64,000 nucleotides of DNA from Pseudomonas sp. Irchel 3E20 (GCF_900187645.1 NZ_FYEE01000004.1:124001-188000), one strand, 5' to 3'; counted from the stretch's first letter, positions 16,235 to 25,368 are shown. Notes: generated by a model not told the origin, from the sequence alone. Numbers and translations are program-made.

Positions 16235-17047
16235 TCAGCGAAGCCCAAAGCCCATCCGCGCCAGCTCACCCAGAAGCTCCTCTCGCCCATGCAGACTCGA
16301 AACATTCCGCAGCCTGCTGACCACTTGCCCCGACCAGCCCGAAGCCTTCATGCCCTCACGCTGATAGAACGCACCCAGACGCGCATCGTATTCCGAGAGG
16401 ACGCCCTCCTCGCCGGCGATCGTGTAGGTTTCATGATGCAGTACGGCTTGCTGCGGCAGCCGTGGCTTTACCTTTGCAGGACGGTCAGGTGATGGATAGC
16501 CGACGCACAGGCCGAAGACGGGATAGACCTGTGGCGGCAGCCCCAATTCTTTGGCGACACCTTCGATGTCATTACGGATGCCACCGATGTATACGCTGCC
16601 AAGCCCCAACGACTCCAGAGCAACCACAGCGTTCTGAGCTGCCAAAGCTGTGTCGATCGTGCCGAGCAGCAAGCTTTCCAGGTACGGCAGCGCCTCCAGC
16701 TCTACCCCTGCCTGCTCCGCGATTCGCGAGACCAGGGACAGGTCTGCAAGCCATACCAGGAACAGTGGGGCTTGATGGATATAGGCCTGATTGCCGGCCA
16801 GGCCGGACAGTCGCTTCTTACGATCGACATCTTGAACGGCGACGACACTCCAGACCTGGAGATTGGAAGATGTCGATGCGGACTGGGCGGCTGCGACCAG
16901 GGTCTCGATCGTGCCTTCGGGCAGAGGTTGATCAGAGAACGCTCGGACGCTGCGGTGATCCAGCAATTGCTCGATGACCTCATTCGACTGGGTGACCGGC
17001 GAAATGTCACGGGCGCCATACCGGGCGTTGAGCTTTGGACTGGGCAT
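16235..17047 (-). CDS. Nitroreductase-family NAD(P)H-dependent flavin oxidoreductase
   Basis: A 270-residue protein of the FMN-dependent nitroreductase group, close to NfsA/FRP-type oxidoreductases. The N-terminal segment LLDHRSVRAFSDQPL is the usual FMN-phosphate contact. The middle has AAQSASTSSNLQVWSVV, and later ESLGLGSVYIGGIRN and FGLCVGYP are typical. The family reduces quinones, nitroaromatics or flavins with NADPH. It is upstream of and on the same strand as the peptide operon, but the roughly 250-base gap and a candidate promoter argue against a shared function. Confidence 0.88.
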   Translation of the reverse strand: MPSPKLNARYGARDISPVTQSNEVIEQLLDHRSVRAFSDQPLPEGTIETLVAAAQSASTSSNLQVWSVVAVQDVDRKKRLSGLAGNQAYIHQAPLFLVWLADLSLVSRIAEQAGVELEALPYLESLLLGTIDTALAAQNAVVALESLGLGSVYIGGIRNDIEGVAKELGLPPQVYPVFGLCVGYPSPDRPAKVKPRLPQQAVLHHETYTIAGEEGVLSEYDARLGAFYQREGMKASGWSGQVVSRLRNVSSLHGREELLGELARMGFGLR

Positions 17048-17196
17048 CGGCTTTCATGAGTGCGCTCCAAAAGGGCCGAAGGCTACCAAATTGATGCCCC
17101 CGCAACACGCTTAACACGCAAGGTTTCATTTACCATTCGGTCAGCCCAGGTCGGACACGGATAGTCCGACAACACCCAGATACAGGTACCTTTCTT

Positions 17197-17511
17197 TTGC
17201 AAGCAAAACCACTGACAGCCCGCGAGGCTTACCAGATCCTGCGGGACATCGCTCTCGGGGTTCGTAGAATGCGCCGTCTAGGTCAGCCGTCGTGGGCTGA
17301 AATCTACTGCGGTCTGATGACAGTGGAGGCCGATGGCTGGGTGCTTACGTTCTACAACGACTGTGACACGCTCGACTATTGCGACAGCTGCTACAGCCCG
17401 GAGGGACGTGCCTACATTTTCAACTCGCTGCAGTCGTACAGTACCGACCCCGTAGAGCTGCTGAGCACCTGGGAGCATGCGCAGCTGGAAAAGCTGCTAG
17501 TCGTCGCATAG
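17197..17511 (+). CDS. Small conserved Pseudomonas protein (DUF7693-like)
   Basis: A 104-residue protein with a TTG start; no upstream ATG is in frame. The sequence LTAREAYQILRDIALG, then FYNDCDTLDYCDSC and LLSTWEHAQLEKLL, resembles a family of short proteins common in Pseudomonas genomes that I associate with DUF7693. The CDTLDYCDSC cluster of cysteines and aspartates suggests metal binding, but no function is established. It is divergent from the nitroreductase gene. Confidence 0.75.
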   Translation: MQAKPLTAREAYQILRDIALGVRRMRRLGQPSWAEIYCGLMTVEADGWVLTFYNDCDTLDYCDSCYSPEGRAYIFNSLQSYSTDPVELLSTWEHAQLEKLLVVA

Positions 17512-17602
17512 TCGGCCATGGGAGACCCGCTGGCTTGTGTGTGATCCTTGCCTGGGTCGGGGCGGCTTGAGGAGGATGACATTTCTCAATGGCCTCATCG
17601 GT

Positions 17603-17923
17603 TTATTCTGCATCTATGAGGGAATGGTACCAATCAGCATAAGGAGTGTTGGCTGCGTTATGGCGGTTGTAGTCCGGACTGCCGTCGCTCCACCAAACCG
17701 GCCCCCGCTCCCCTAAGGCCACCTTCGCAGCGTCTACTTGCGATCGAGCTTCTTGAAGCTGCTCTGCATTATCTGAGGCCTTCGCGCATTTTACGGCTCG
17801 CCGCGCCGCCATGAGGTCTGCCACCAGGCGCTGGCGCTGTTCGTCGGGTAGCTTCGGATTACTGCATCGCCAGAGCTGCCCCTTTACGACGAAATAGCGG
17901 CCATCCGGTGTTATTGGATACAT
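17603..17923 (-). CDS. Conserved hypothetical protein of pseudomonads
   Basis: A 106-residue protein beginning MYPITPDGRYFVVKGQLWRC, with a central basic helix (ADLMAARRAVKCAK) and a tryptophan-rich end (VWWSDGSPDYNRH). I recognise this as a widespread short Pseudomonas protein without assigned function, often a single gene. No membrane segment or signal peptide is visible. It converges on the DUF7693-like gene. Confidence 0.75.
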   Translation of the reverse strand: MYPITPDGRYFVVKGQLWRCSNPKLPDEQRQRLVADLMAARRAVKCAKASDNAEQLQEARSQVDAAKVALGERGPVWWSDGSPDYNRHNAANTPYADWYHSLIDAE

Positions 17924-18842
17924 AACGGCTGTCTCGTAAACTCATAAGACTAGAGACAACCAAAACATCCGTATAACTTCACCGCACTTGTCTTTCCGTG
18001 CTGTGAGAGAACCATGGGGTTGACCCAGGCAAGGCGTTTTTGTCTCAATCTGAACCCTATGAGTCCACCCTGGTGTGCAAACCACCGGTAGCGCACCGGC
18101 CAACGACGCGCACGGCGGGCCTGAGGTAATTCCCAACCAGAGTTACTTTGTGAATCTAAACCGGCAGTAGAACTGTAAACCTACTTTTTATACTGTTAAC
18201 CACCGTGGTTTACAGCGTGAAAAATAGGTTTACAGTCGATCTGAGCGGGCTTTGCCGACGATTATTTTAATCTGGAGCAGCACGGTAGCTTCCCCGGCGC
18301 GTCCGGCACGCTGGTGATTTTTAAGAGCACAGCGTTGTATCGTAGTTCGTTCAGTGGATCTGCCCGCGCCTCTACCTTCCCCCTCCTAGCTGGCCTCGTC
18401 CGCGCCAGCTGTTTGGCACCAGCGACCCTGAACACCTGAGCTGGTTCTGGAGTACATTTGCACTCCACTGCTGCGCAGCGCGAAGTTTCGAGCCTTTTCC
18501 GTACCCTTCGCGTTCGACGCCCGATTGAAAATGTCGTCCTGAGGTGGTGATTGAGGCACGGCAAGAGAACGCCCAGGCGGCCTACTGTTTAAGCGACATC
18601 GGGCTTCTACCCTGCCTCACCCGGCGTTGATCAAGACCCCCTGTCGGAATGGCAGGGCAACATCAGCGCTACATCATCCCTTCTGACAGAAACAAGGTGG
18701 CCTCCAAACTGATCCGAACAACCCACACTTCCTTCTGGTGATTGTTGGTTTCGCGGGCTTTCGCCTTGACCAAACGTCCCAGCAAAGCCTGGGCCTGTAC
18801 TCTCCGGTGAGCTCACCATATGATCGGAAGAGCAGTTAACGG
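17924..18842. other. Long gene-poor region with a symmetrical repeat cluster
   Basis: About 920 bases between two modules. Short open frames exist on both strands but none has convincing protein character. A cluster of four related nine-base sites lies at 18172-18236. The remainder appears to be debris. Confidence 0.5.
18172..18236. repeat. Symmetrical cluster of four CTGTAAACC-type sites
   Basis: The outer arms ACTGTAAACCTACTTTT and AAAAATAGGTTTACAGT form a 17-base inverted repeat with one mismatch. Between them CTGTTAACC and GGTTTACAG form an inner inverted pair. Four related half-sites in a mirror arrangement suggest binding by a multimeric protein: an operator, a transposon end or a recombination site. 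Confidence 0.6.
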
Positions 18843-19826
18843 ATGGGAGTAACCATTTTGCCGAACGTCTTTTTCTCTTACTGCCATGCCGACGAGGCGC
18901 TACGCGACCAACTGGAAAAGCAGCTGTCGATGCTCAAGCGCCAGCGGGTCATCGAGACTTGGCACGACCGCAGAATCGGCGCCGGTCAAGAGATCGATGC
19001 AGCCATTGACGATCACATCAACAGTGATGAAATCATTTTGTTGCTGGTTAGCCCCGACTTCATCGCCTCAGACTACTGCTACAACATCGAGATGGCCCGC
19101 GCGATGGAGCGCCATGCTGCTAAGGAGGCGATCGTCATTCCTGTAATTCTTCGCCCATGCGATTGGCACCATGCCCCGTTCGGCAAGCTGCTTGGCACGC
19201 CTCAAGACGGCAAGCCAGTGACGCTGTGGCCGAATCAGGACGAAGCATTCCTGCAAGTGGCAAAGGAGGTGCGTAAGGCCGCCGAGCGATGCAGCCTCAG
19301 CCCAACGGCGACATCCGTGCGATCTGACCGCGACGATTTTTCTATGGGTGCAGCGCCCCTCCCTTCGACACCGCCTGGCGCTAGATCAAGCAACCTGCGG
19401 ATGGCTAAAAGCTTTACCCAGCTGGACAAAGACCGCTTTCTGCTCGACAGCTTCGAGTACATCTCCCGTTATTTTGAGAATTCACTGACGGAGCTCCAGG
19501 CACGGAACGCAGGGTATGAAGGGGTCTTCCGTCGTGTAGATTCCAATCGCTTTGCTGCGAGTATCTACAAGGACGGTCACGACGTTGCGAAGGCAACTGT
19601 GTTCACCGGCGGCCAGCTAGGCGCGGGGATCTACTACAGCCATGGGGATTCGTTTGGCGGGGGCTCGTACAACGAGGCGTTAACGGTTGATACGGACGAT
19701 CAATCTCTATACCTGAAGACATTCGGTATGTCGTTTCATACTCGGCAAGACCAGAAGCTTTCTCAAGAAGGTGGTGCCGAAACTCTTTGGAGCCTGTTGA
19801 TCGCACCGCTCCAACGCAATCGTTGA
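18843..19826 (+). CDS. TIR-domain protein with unknown C-terminal domain
   Basis: A 327-residue protein. Residues about 7-145 form a TIR domain: NVFFSYCHADEAL, LLLVSPDFIASDYC and the segment CYNIEMARAM, where E83 is the expected catalytic glutamate for NAD cleavage. After a proline-rich linker (about 160-190) comes a separate domain of about 135 residues, starting DRFLLDSFEYISRYFEN and with glycine-rich beta character (FTGGQLGAGIYYSHGDSFGGG). That domain may sense the trigger or bind the partner. A small gene follows 82 bases later on the same strand. Prokaryotic TIR proteins commonly act in abortive defence by NAD depletion or nucleotide signalling; the role here is inferred. Confidence 0.85.
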   Translation: MGVTILPNVFFSYCHADEALRDQLEKQLSMLKRQRVIETWHDRRIGAGQEIDAAIDDHINSDEIILLLVSPDFIASDYCYNIEMARAMERHAAKEAIVIPVILRPCDWHHAPFGKLLGTPQDGKPVTLWPNQDEAFLQVAKEVRKAAERCSLSPTATSVRSDRDDFSMGAAPLPSTPPGARSSNLRMAKSFTQLDKDRFLLDSFEYISRYFENSLTELQARNAGYEGVFRRVDSNRFAASIYKDGHDVAKATVFTGGQLGAGIYYSHGDSFGGGSYNEALTVDTDDQSLYLKTFGMSFHTRQDQKLSQEGGAETLWSLLIAPLQRNR

Positions 19827-19908
19827 ATCACGTATTCGCCAGGCCACGGTGCACGCTTCTCGCGCACCCCGCCACCAAAGCGTACGACCCACGTAGAAGG
19901 CCCATATC

Positions 19909-20286
19909 ATGGAAGTAGTCCGGCTCGCTCACATCACATTTAACCGCATCGGCTCAGCGAGTGGTGGCGGAGGTTTCCGTAGCCAGCACCAGGTGAAGTT
20001 TTCTGCTGAGATGAAAGAAACGGATCAATCGACTCTAAAGCAATTGGTGATCGCGATAGCCGAAGCAAATGGTGAAGCGGCGGGAGCCTTGAAGAACCTG
20101 AACTATGAACGGGGCTACGCGGGAGAATCTATATTCAACATCCAAGGCCCGAACACCTTTTACAGCACCGCTTATGCCGAATGTCGCATTACCCCCGCGT
20201 TGAAGGCCAATGGATGTTACTTCAAGCTTGAGGCGATCGATGACAGGGACATCACACCCTTTACCTATTCTGAGAAGCCAAATTGA
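19909..20286 (+). CDS. Small protein next to the TIR gene
   Basis: A 125-residue protein with no recognised family. It begins MEVVRLAHITFNRIGSASGG, followed by a charged helix (QSTLKQLVIAIAEANGEAAG) and a beta-rich tail. It lies 82 bases after the TIR gene on the same strand, so it may be a partner or regulator of that protein. No catalytic motif is visible. Confidence 0.55.
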   Translation: MEVVRLAHITFNRIGSASGGGGFRSQHQVKFSAEMKETDQSTLKQLVIAIAEANGEAAGALKNLNYERGYAGESIFNIQGPNTFYSTAYAECRITPALKANGCYFKLEAIDDRDITPFTYSEKPN

Positions 20287-20384
20287 ATCGCGTCACAGGG
20301 CAAGGTTACGCCGCAGAAGGATTCCGCGTCACCCTCACCCACTCGGCCGAGGATTTCTTGGCCCGAGCCCTAGCCCGTTATTTA

Positions 20385-20576
20385 TCAGCTAGCATACCCA
20401 TGATCGATCTGCGTCAGCACTTCAATAACCCGATCTAAGCTCTCCTGATCTTTCACGAACTCCAGGGGGGGCATGCCATCGAAGAGGTTCCTGGGCGTCG
20501 ACAGCCACACAGCTGCTCTGGCTTTGTCGCCGAACACTGTTTCAGCTTTTTGCCACACAAGATCGAAATTTTGCAC
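20385..20576 (-). pseudogene. Remnant of a Xre/MbcA/ParS-type antitoxin (C-terminal domain)
   Basis: A 63-residue open frame reads as the toxin-binding domain of the Xre/MbcA/ParS antitoxin family (DUF2384): KAETVFGDKARAAVWLSTP, then MPPLEFV and VIEVLTQIDHGY. The N-terminal helix-turn-helix part is absent and the sequence before it is in other frames. No RES-type toxin is found nearby. It is either a truncated relic or a stand-alone short antitoxin. Confidence 0.5.
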
Positions 20577-20818
20577 AACCCCTCCGCACCATCGAATTCG
20601 CCATCACCGTGTGAGCCTGGCCAGACGTCAATCACGGTGAGGTTGCGCTCAGGAGATCCATGATCTCTGGGCTGGTCAGCCTCATACCTGAGCGTTTATT
20701 TCATTAGAGTATCAAGCCACCTTCCCTGAAGCGACCTCGGCAGACTGCGTAATGCCGGTGCCGCCCAAAATGATGGAGGTGGAATGACGCCCAAGCGTCG
20801 TCCTGGTCAGGTCGTCGT

Positions 20819-21979
20819 TCACAGCGGCTCCAACGACTGGAGCAGCTTTCTGATTTCCGAATACTGATCCGCGCCCAAGATGTCATAGTCTCCGATGCTG
20901 CTGAGGCGGTAGACATCCCGGGCTTTCTTGATTCGGTCAAGCAGCGGCAAAATCTGGCTTGAGGCCAGTTCCAGGAAGTCATTTATGTCAGCCCGTGTTC
21001 GGGGGATCTTGTAGCCCTTGGCAGCACTGGCAATGATGACTTCAGCGTCCCGCAGCTTCGCAATCCCACTGGATCTGATCTTCTGATCCGAAAGACCATG
21101 GAACCCCCTGTCCGCGAGGTGCTTGGCTATGTCACCCGTGGAGACATACTCATCGGCGACGAAATCGCTCCTGAAGCGTAGGTAGTCCAGGATGCATACC
21201 TGAAGACGCTCATCCTCATCCAGGTGCTGTCCGACCTTGGATAGGAATTTATCGGCTTGCTTAAGGGCCTGTTGATGGACGCGGTGATCGGCCAGCGCTG
21301 ATTCGTCCATAGGAGACGGAATCAACGACTGGTAGCGCGGTGGCCATTCCAAAATCCCCAGCGTCCGGCTACGCAGGATGTTCCTGTAAGCCTCGACAAC
21401 CTCGCCGCTAGCCTTACCCTCGTAGATGTGCGCGACACTGCCCGCGAAGAAGTCCGCTACCTGGATCAGAACGTCGTCTTTACTGCTCTTGGTCTGAAAT
21501 GCGGTGTCACGGAAGAGATCTCCCGAATAGCGTTCCGATACGTAGTCCCGCAGGCTGGCCTGAAACTCGGGGCCGCCATGCTCGTCCACGGTCATGTGCA
21601 GGTCGGGACAGTGATCAAAGAGCCGCGAATACAGAAGGTTGTTCACGTGCTTGATGAAAGACTGCTTGAACTGAAGCCCCCCGTCCTGGTAGACCCGACG
21701 CTTGTCTACCACTGTGAAAAAGAGTTTGAGCGGTAGCTCTGCGAGATCAACGAGAATCCGCCGGCGCCGATCCGCGTCCTTGGCTCTGAGTTTGCTGGAC
21801 TTGATCTCCCCTGACTGGAAATGCCTCGCCCTGGCTAGGCCAGCAAGCTCGTAAGCTTTCGGCAAATCCGTTTCAGTGACGATGACGGAGCAGATCACAA
21901 AGAAGTCGGAGCTACCCGACTTCGAGGTATCGAGATCGTGATTACCCGACTCGTCTACAAATGCGAATGTCCTTCCCAC
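20819..21979 (-). CDS. DUF3800-domain protein
   Basis: A protein of about 386 residues. The N-terminal FAFVDESGNHD is the hallmark of DUF3800, an RNase H-like fold family found mainly in mobile elements and defence islands. Further conserved segments are GEIKSSKL, MTVDEHGG and VLIQVADFFAGSVAH, each with acidic residues able to bind metal. The C-terminal third (from about 290) has a winged-helix look (VSTGDIAKHLADRGFHGL). The start is taken as GTG at 21979 because GGGAG lies 8 bases upstream; a TTG at 22063 would add 28 residues. No partner is obvious. Enzyme activity is predicted, not known. Confidence 0.75.
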   Translation of the reverse strand: MGRTFAFVDESGNHDLDTSKSGSSDFFVICSVIVTETDLPKAYELAGLARARHFQSGEIKSSKLRAKDADRRRRILVDLAELPLKLFFTVVDKRRVYQDGGLQFKQSFIKHVNNLLYSRLFDHCPDLHMTVDEHGGPEFQASLRDYVSERYSGDLFRDTAFQTKSSKDDVLIQVADFFAGSVAHIYEGKASGEVVEAYRNILRSRTLGILEWPPRYQSLIPSPMDESALADHRVHQQALKQADKFLSKVGQHLDEDERLQVCILDYLRFRSDFVADEYVSTGDIAKHLADRGFHGLSDQKIRSSGIAKLRDAEVIIASAAKGYKIPRTRADINDFLELASSQILPLLDRIKKARDVYRLSSIGDYDILGADQYSEIRKLLQSLEPL

Positions 21980-22305
21980 GCACTCACTCCCACAGCCTGA
22001 GCGTATGGCGACGCCATAGCCGATTGCTGATTCTGGGCCAGCATCTGAAGGCGGCGCCCTCAACCCTGTCCTCTTTTATGAGATAGCTTTATGCCACATC
22101 ATCGGGGATGGCGCGAGAACTGCTGGACTGCAGCCCCAGGCATTTTCCGCTCAGAACCCTGCTCGGAGCCGGTCACCGCTGTCCGCCTGGCTTGAGACTT
22201 CACTGGGTGCCATTTGCTGCAGAAACACCTGGTGCCACCGCTGCCCCCCAGTGCGGATTGACTGGTTCGTCTACATAGAGCCGCAGCCTTGCGATTTTCT
22301 TCCAG
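21980..22305. other. Gene-free spacer
   Basis: About 325 bases with no convincing coding potential or structural element; possible alternative start of the DUF3800 gene within it. Confidence 0.4.
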
Positions 22306-22479
22306 TCACTGCTCGGATGTCGAAGTATCCAGACTAGCCAGCCCCTGCCCAACACAGATTGAGGTTGGAGGCTTTGAAGCCAACTGCTCAACCATCCAGT
22401 CTTGCGCAGAGTCGAGTTGGCCCATCATGGTCTCGTACTCTTGGTCAGTGAGGGCGTTGGCGACGGCGTATTGCTTCAT
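22306..22479 (-). CDS. Possible small protein
   Basis: A 57-residue frame with a good ribosome site (GGAG five bases before the ATG). MKQYAVANALTDQEYETMM looks like a genuine helix start, followed by DSAQDWMVEQL. No family recognised. Being short, it may still be a chance frame. Confidence 0.35.
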   Translation of the reverse strand: MKQYAVANALTDQEYETMMGQLDSAQDWMVEQLASKPPTSICVGQGLASLDTSTSEQ

Positions 22480-22910
22480 GGCAGCTCCGAACAATGATAT
22501 AGGGAGTGGCGACATTCGATCCTACAGATGGCATTCACCCCCAGGTCTCCAGCATTTGGCGCAACCCTAGGAGCCGCCTCCCTTGATGATCGAAAAACCA
22601 GTCTGCGGCGCGGGTATTGGGTCGATATGAGCGCAGACGTTCTCGATGCACAAATCGGCTCTTGGGCCATCGAAGCGCTCGGGTCTTTCCTCAACATCGA
22701 CCGCTTCCGCGCCGGCGGCACTCTCGTACAACCTCGTGAGATCATCGACGCTGAGTGTAGGGTGGTGGTGGGTGGTGGGTGGCCAATGATTCTCTGATGA
22801 TCGCGTACAGCGAATCTCAATGCATCAGCCAGGGCTGCGCCCGCACAAGCTTTTCTAGTTCGTCGCCCAACGGTACCCTCACAGCAACCGCCTCGTGTCC
22901 TAAAGTGAAA
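22480..22910. other. Gene-poor stretch with a G-rich tract
   Basis: About 430 bases. Overlapping frames on both strands are low in protein character. A run of GG groups lies at 22761-22782. Confidence 0.4.
22761..22782 (+). repeat. GGT-rich tract, potential G-quadruplex
   Basis: Seven G-runs of two or three bases separated by single T bases on the + strand. Such tracts can form two-tetrad quadruplexes. It may be only a simple-sequence repeat. Confidence 0.45.
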
Positions 22911-23123
22911 ATGGACACGATCGCCCCATTCCCTCAAACGGACATGCCCATGCCCATGCCCATGCACATCCAGCTCGATCTTAATCAAAACGATTTAGAG
23001 GCCTTGCTCCGCCACTGCAAAGCTTATGAGCCTGATAGCGATGATGCTCGTGAAAACCAGCGCTTGTCGGATGCACTGCAGGCTTTAGAGGAAGCGCTGC
23101 AGGAAGCCAACACCTCCCGTTGA
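22911..23123 (+). CDS. Small acidic protein
   Basis: A 70-residue protein, or about 59 residues from a later Met. The N-terminus includes an MPMPMPM repeat coded by tandem ATGCCC units. The body (HIQLDLNQNDLEALLRHC, then LSDALQALEEALQEA) is an acidic helical segment that looks genuine. No function known. It ends 40 bases from the end of the KfrA-like gene and converges on it. Confidence 0.5.
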   Translation: MDTIAPFPQTDMPMPMPMHIQLDLNQNDLEALLRHCKAYEPDSDDARENQRLSDALQALEEALQEANTSR

Positions 23124-23163
23124 AATAGGGCGTGCTCGACTAGACCATACAGGCCTAGATTTC

Positions 23164-24168
23164 TCACCCTTGCTCAACGCCGGCAACGCCACCATCAGGT
23201 TTTTTGCTTTCACAGAGCTCCAATGCCCTCATGGTGTCCGCGAGCTGCTGGCTTAGCTCTGTCGAAGTCGCTTTTAGCTGGGTGACTTCCGCATTCACAA
23301 TCTCGGTCGCATTTCTGGCGAGAGCCAACTGCTCTTGGAGCATATCTTTCGCGCCCTCCGCCCGCGCTGCTGCCATATTGGCAACGCCCAGATCTCCTTC
23401 CAAGCGCTTAAGCGCATCCTGGTTCTGATGAGCAAGCTTGCTGTGCTGGCGCGCCTCTCCCAGCAAGCGTTCGTTGTCGCGGTTGAGCCGCGTCAGTTCG
23501 TCCTGGCGAACCATCAGTGTTTGCTGTGCCTGCAACAGGTCATGCTGCAATTTCTGGAGCTGAGTTTCATGCCGATGCTGGTCTTGCTCACGCTGCTCTT
23601 TGATCGCATTGCGGTAGTGCTCCAGGGCATCGCGAGCCTGCACATGCTTCTCCTCCAGTGCTCGCACCAGGTCATCCTTCTCCTTCACGCGCAGCTCAAA
23701 ATCGGTACAGCTCTGACTGAGGCGCGCATTGCGATTGAGCTCCGCCTGTAACGATGACTGCAACGTGTTCATTTCCTCGGACTGACTGGCCAGCGCAGCA
23801 TCGCGGCTTGCAGTCTCTTGTCGAGCATTTCTGAGCTCATTTTCAAACCCCTCGATCTGCTCATTCAGCGCAATCAAGCTTTGGGCATGTGAGGTGCGCT
23901 CCTCTGCCAGAACAGCATTGCTCTCCTCCAACAGCCTTTTAAGAAGCTGAGCCACGAAGCCGGAGAGCTCATCGCTGAGTCGGTTCGAATCAGACTGGGC
24001 CCGTGGATCCGCAGCGTCCAGCTCCTGCAGGTACCGGGAAATTGTGGTTTTAGAGCCGGTATTCCCCAGCTCCACACGTACGGCGTCAATGCTCGGGTTA
24101 AGGCCGCGCACCAGCAGCGCACTCCGCGCTTTTTGCACCAATGCTTTGTTAATGCCGCCCCGAGCCAT
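23164..24168 (-). CDS. KfrA-like DNA-binding protein with long coiled coil
   Basis: A 334-residue protein. The first 60 residues resemble the KfrA N-terminal DNA-binding domain: VQKARSALLVRGLNPSIDAV, then TGSKTTISRYLQEL. The remaining roughly 250 residues are an almost continuous heptad coiled coil rich in Glu, Gln, Arg and Leu, ending about residue 320. KfrA proteins are plasmid and island factors that bind their own promoter and form filament-like assemblies that help maintenance. A 15-base palindrome sits 29-43 bases upstream of the start, consistent with self-regulation. The gene is next to recombinase remains, as often seen in integrative elements. Confidence 0.8.
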   Translation of the reverse strand: MARGGINKALVQKARSALLVRGLNPSIDAVRVELGNTGSKTTISRYLQELDAADPRAQSDSNRLSDELSGFVAQLLKRLLEESNAVLAEERTSHAQSLIALNEQIEGFENELRNARQETASRDAALASQSEEMNTLQSSLQAELNRNARLSQSCTDFELRVKEKDDLVRALEEKHVQARDALEHYRNAIKEQREQDQHRHETQLQKLQHDLLQAQQTLMVRQDELTRLNRDNERLLGEARQHSKLAHQNQDALKRLEGDLGVANMAAARAEGAKDMLQEQLALARNATEIVNAEVTQLKATSTELSQQLADTMRALELCESKKPDGGVAGVEQG

Positions 24169-24196
24169 GATTCATCTCCTACAATTTCGTACCACG

Positions 24197-24211
24197 TTAC
24201 ATGTCATGTAA
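24197..24211. promoter_or_regulatory. Palindromic operator candidate upstream of the KfrA-like gene
   Basis: Perfect seven-base arms TTACATG and CATGTAA around one base, 29 bases upstream of the KfrA-like start codon. The position and symmetry fit autoregulation by the KfrA-like protein. Confidence 0.5.
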
Positions 24212-24366
24212 TTACATATTTCTTTAATTGAATTTTAGACGATTTTACGAGCCAGTTCTACGAACCTATAATAGAGCTTTATGGCTTCTTGACTATTTGC
24301 TGCTCCCAGAAAATCTCCTCGTGGGGCAGGAAAAGCAAAACGTTCCGTTTTTGAAGGCAAAGCACG

Positions 24367-24965
24367 ATGGAAAACGCAGATCGGTACCTGAGCGCCGGTA
24401 CCCGGGAGAGCACACGGAAGAATTACCGCTCGGCGATTGAGCACTTTGAGGTGACATCAAGCGGGTACTTGGCCACCACCGGTGTGAGCGTCGTTCGGTA
24501 CCTGGCTGAGTACGCCACACTGAAGCAGCGTCTAGCGGCGCTGGGGCAGCGGCACATCACTCAGGGTTTCCGAATCCGACAAATGCTCCTGGCGCTCGCC
24601 AAATGCTCAAGGATATTCGAGTCGTCCATCCAGCTCAGATCAAACGGGCCGCCCCTCCTCTGCTCAAGCATCTTGAGCAAACAGTTGCATGGTTGGAAGG
24701 AGGGTGCGCAGTTGCAATAGAGCATGGCGACTACAGAATCTTGGTGCGCCACCGCCGCTCAATAGCGATCATCTTGATTGGGTTTTGGCTTCTTCTTGCC
24801 CTATACAAAAGGTGATCGCCAACATGAAGGCGCAACAATGCGCCAATGCTTGCCAAACTGTGCCTGGTGGAGGACTACATCAACTGGGTGGCGGTGGCCG
24901 GTATCGGAAAGGGGCGGTGTTCCAGCGGATTGATCGCTGGGGCAATCTATCCGGCAAAGGAATGT
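24367..24965 (+). pseudogene. Decayed tyrosine recombinase, paralogue of the intact one at 33168
   Basis: The start reads MENADRYLSAGTRESTRKNY and follows the intact recombinase closely for about 70 residues. An internal deletion removes about six residues, and several frameshifts then spread the homology over three frames (LKDIRVVHP, WLEGG, FQRIDRWGNLSGK). The segment with the first catalytic arginine is missing, and the C-terminal part with the catalytic His-x-x-Arg and Tyr is absent. It cannot encode an active enzyme. Confidence 0.85.
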
Positions 24966-25368
24966 TAGTTTTCTGGACTGCAGAGAGCTCAAAGAGCCCC
25001 TCCCGTGATACCCATGAGGGCGCAAACTCGTTAGCGATTTATGCAGAACAATCCAACCAAGCACCGCACGCTGATCGTGAGTGGTATTTCTATCTGATAT
25101 CTAGTGTTCAGCGTTTACCACACCCAGGGGCTTATGGCTCGGCGTACAGCTTTTGGTTGAATTGGCCAAAATACTCGCAAAGTGCGCCGACAACATGCAC
25201 ATGGCACTCCTAATACTGTGAGTCATCGAGCCAGAGAATCATTCAGTGCACTTATTCATTGTGCGCGTGAATTTTGGTATAATATTAAAGATACCAACGA
25301 GCTTTTGATCAAGCCGTTTGAGACTCAGGGTTCACTCACTCACACAACCAGAATGCGGAACACACTAC
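24966..25368 (+). other. Spacer between recombinase relic and CHAT gene
   Basis: About 400 bases with no gene recognised. The right part holds the candidate promoter of the CHAT gene. Confidence 0.4.
25274..25283 (+). promoter_or_regulatory. Extended -10 promoter candidate for the CHAT gene
   Basis: The sequence TTGGTATAAT contains a perfect TATAAT preceded by the TG of an extended -10 element. No good -35 box is present, which is usual for extended -10 promoters. The start codon is about 85 bases downstream. Confidence 0.45.

Noticed and set aside
16023..16235. 70-residue frame overlapping the end of the nitroreductase gene
   Set aside because: TGATG overlap suggests coupling, but the sequence is low in protein character and lies across the candidate promoter of the peptide operon.
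18262..18564. 100-residue frame in the gene-poor region
   Set aside because: Rich in Arg, Cys and Pro, no family resemblance, no ribosome site.
22476..22988. 170-residue frame on the minus strand
   Set aside because: Repetitive start from the ATGCCC repeat on the other strand; overlaps better candidates.
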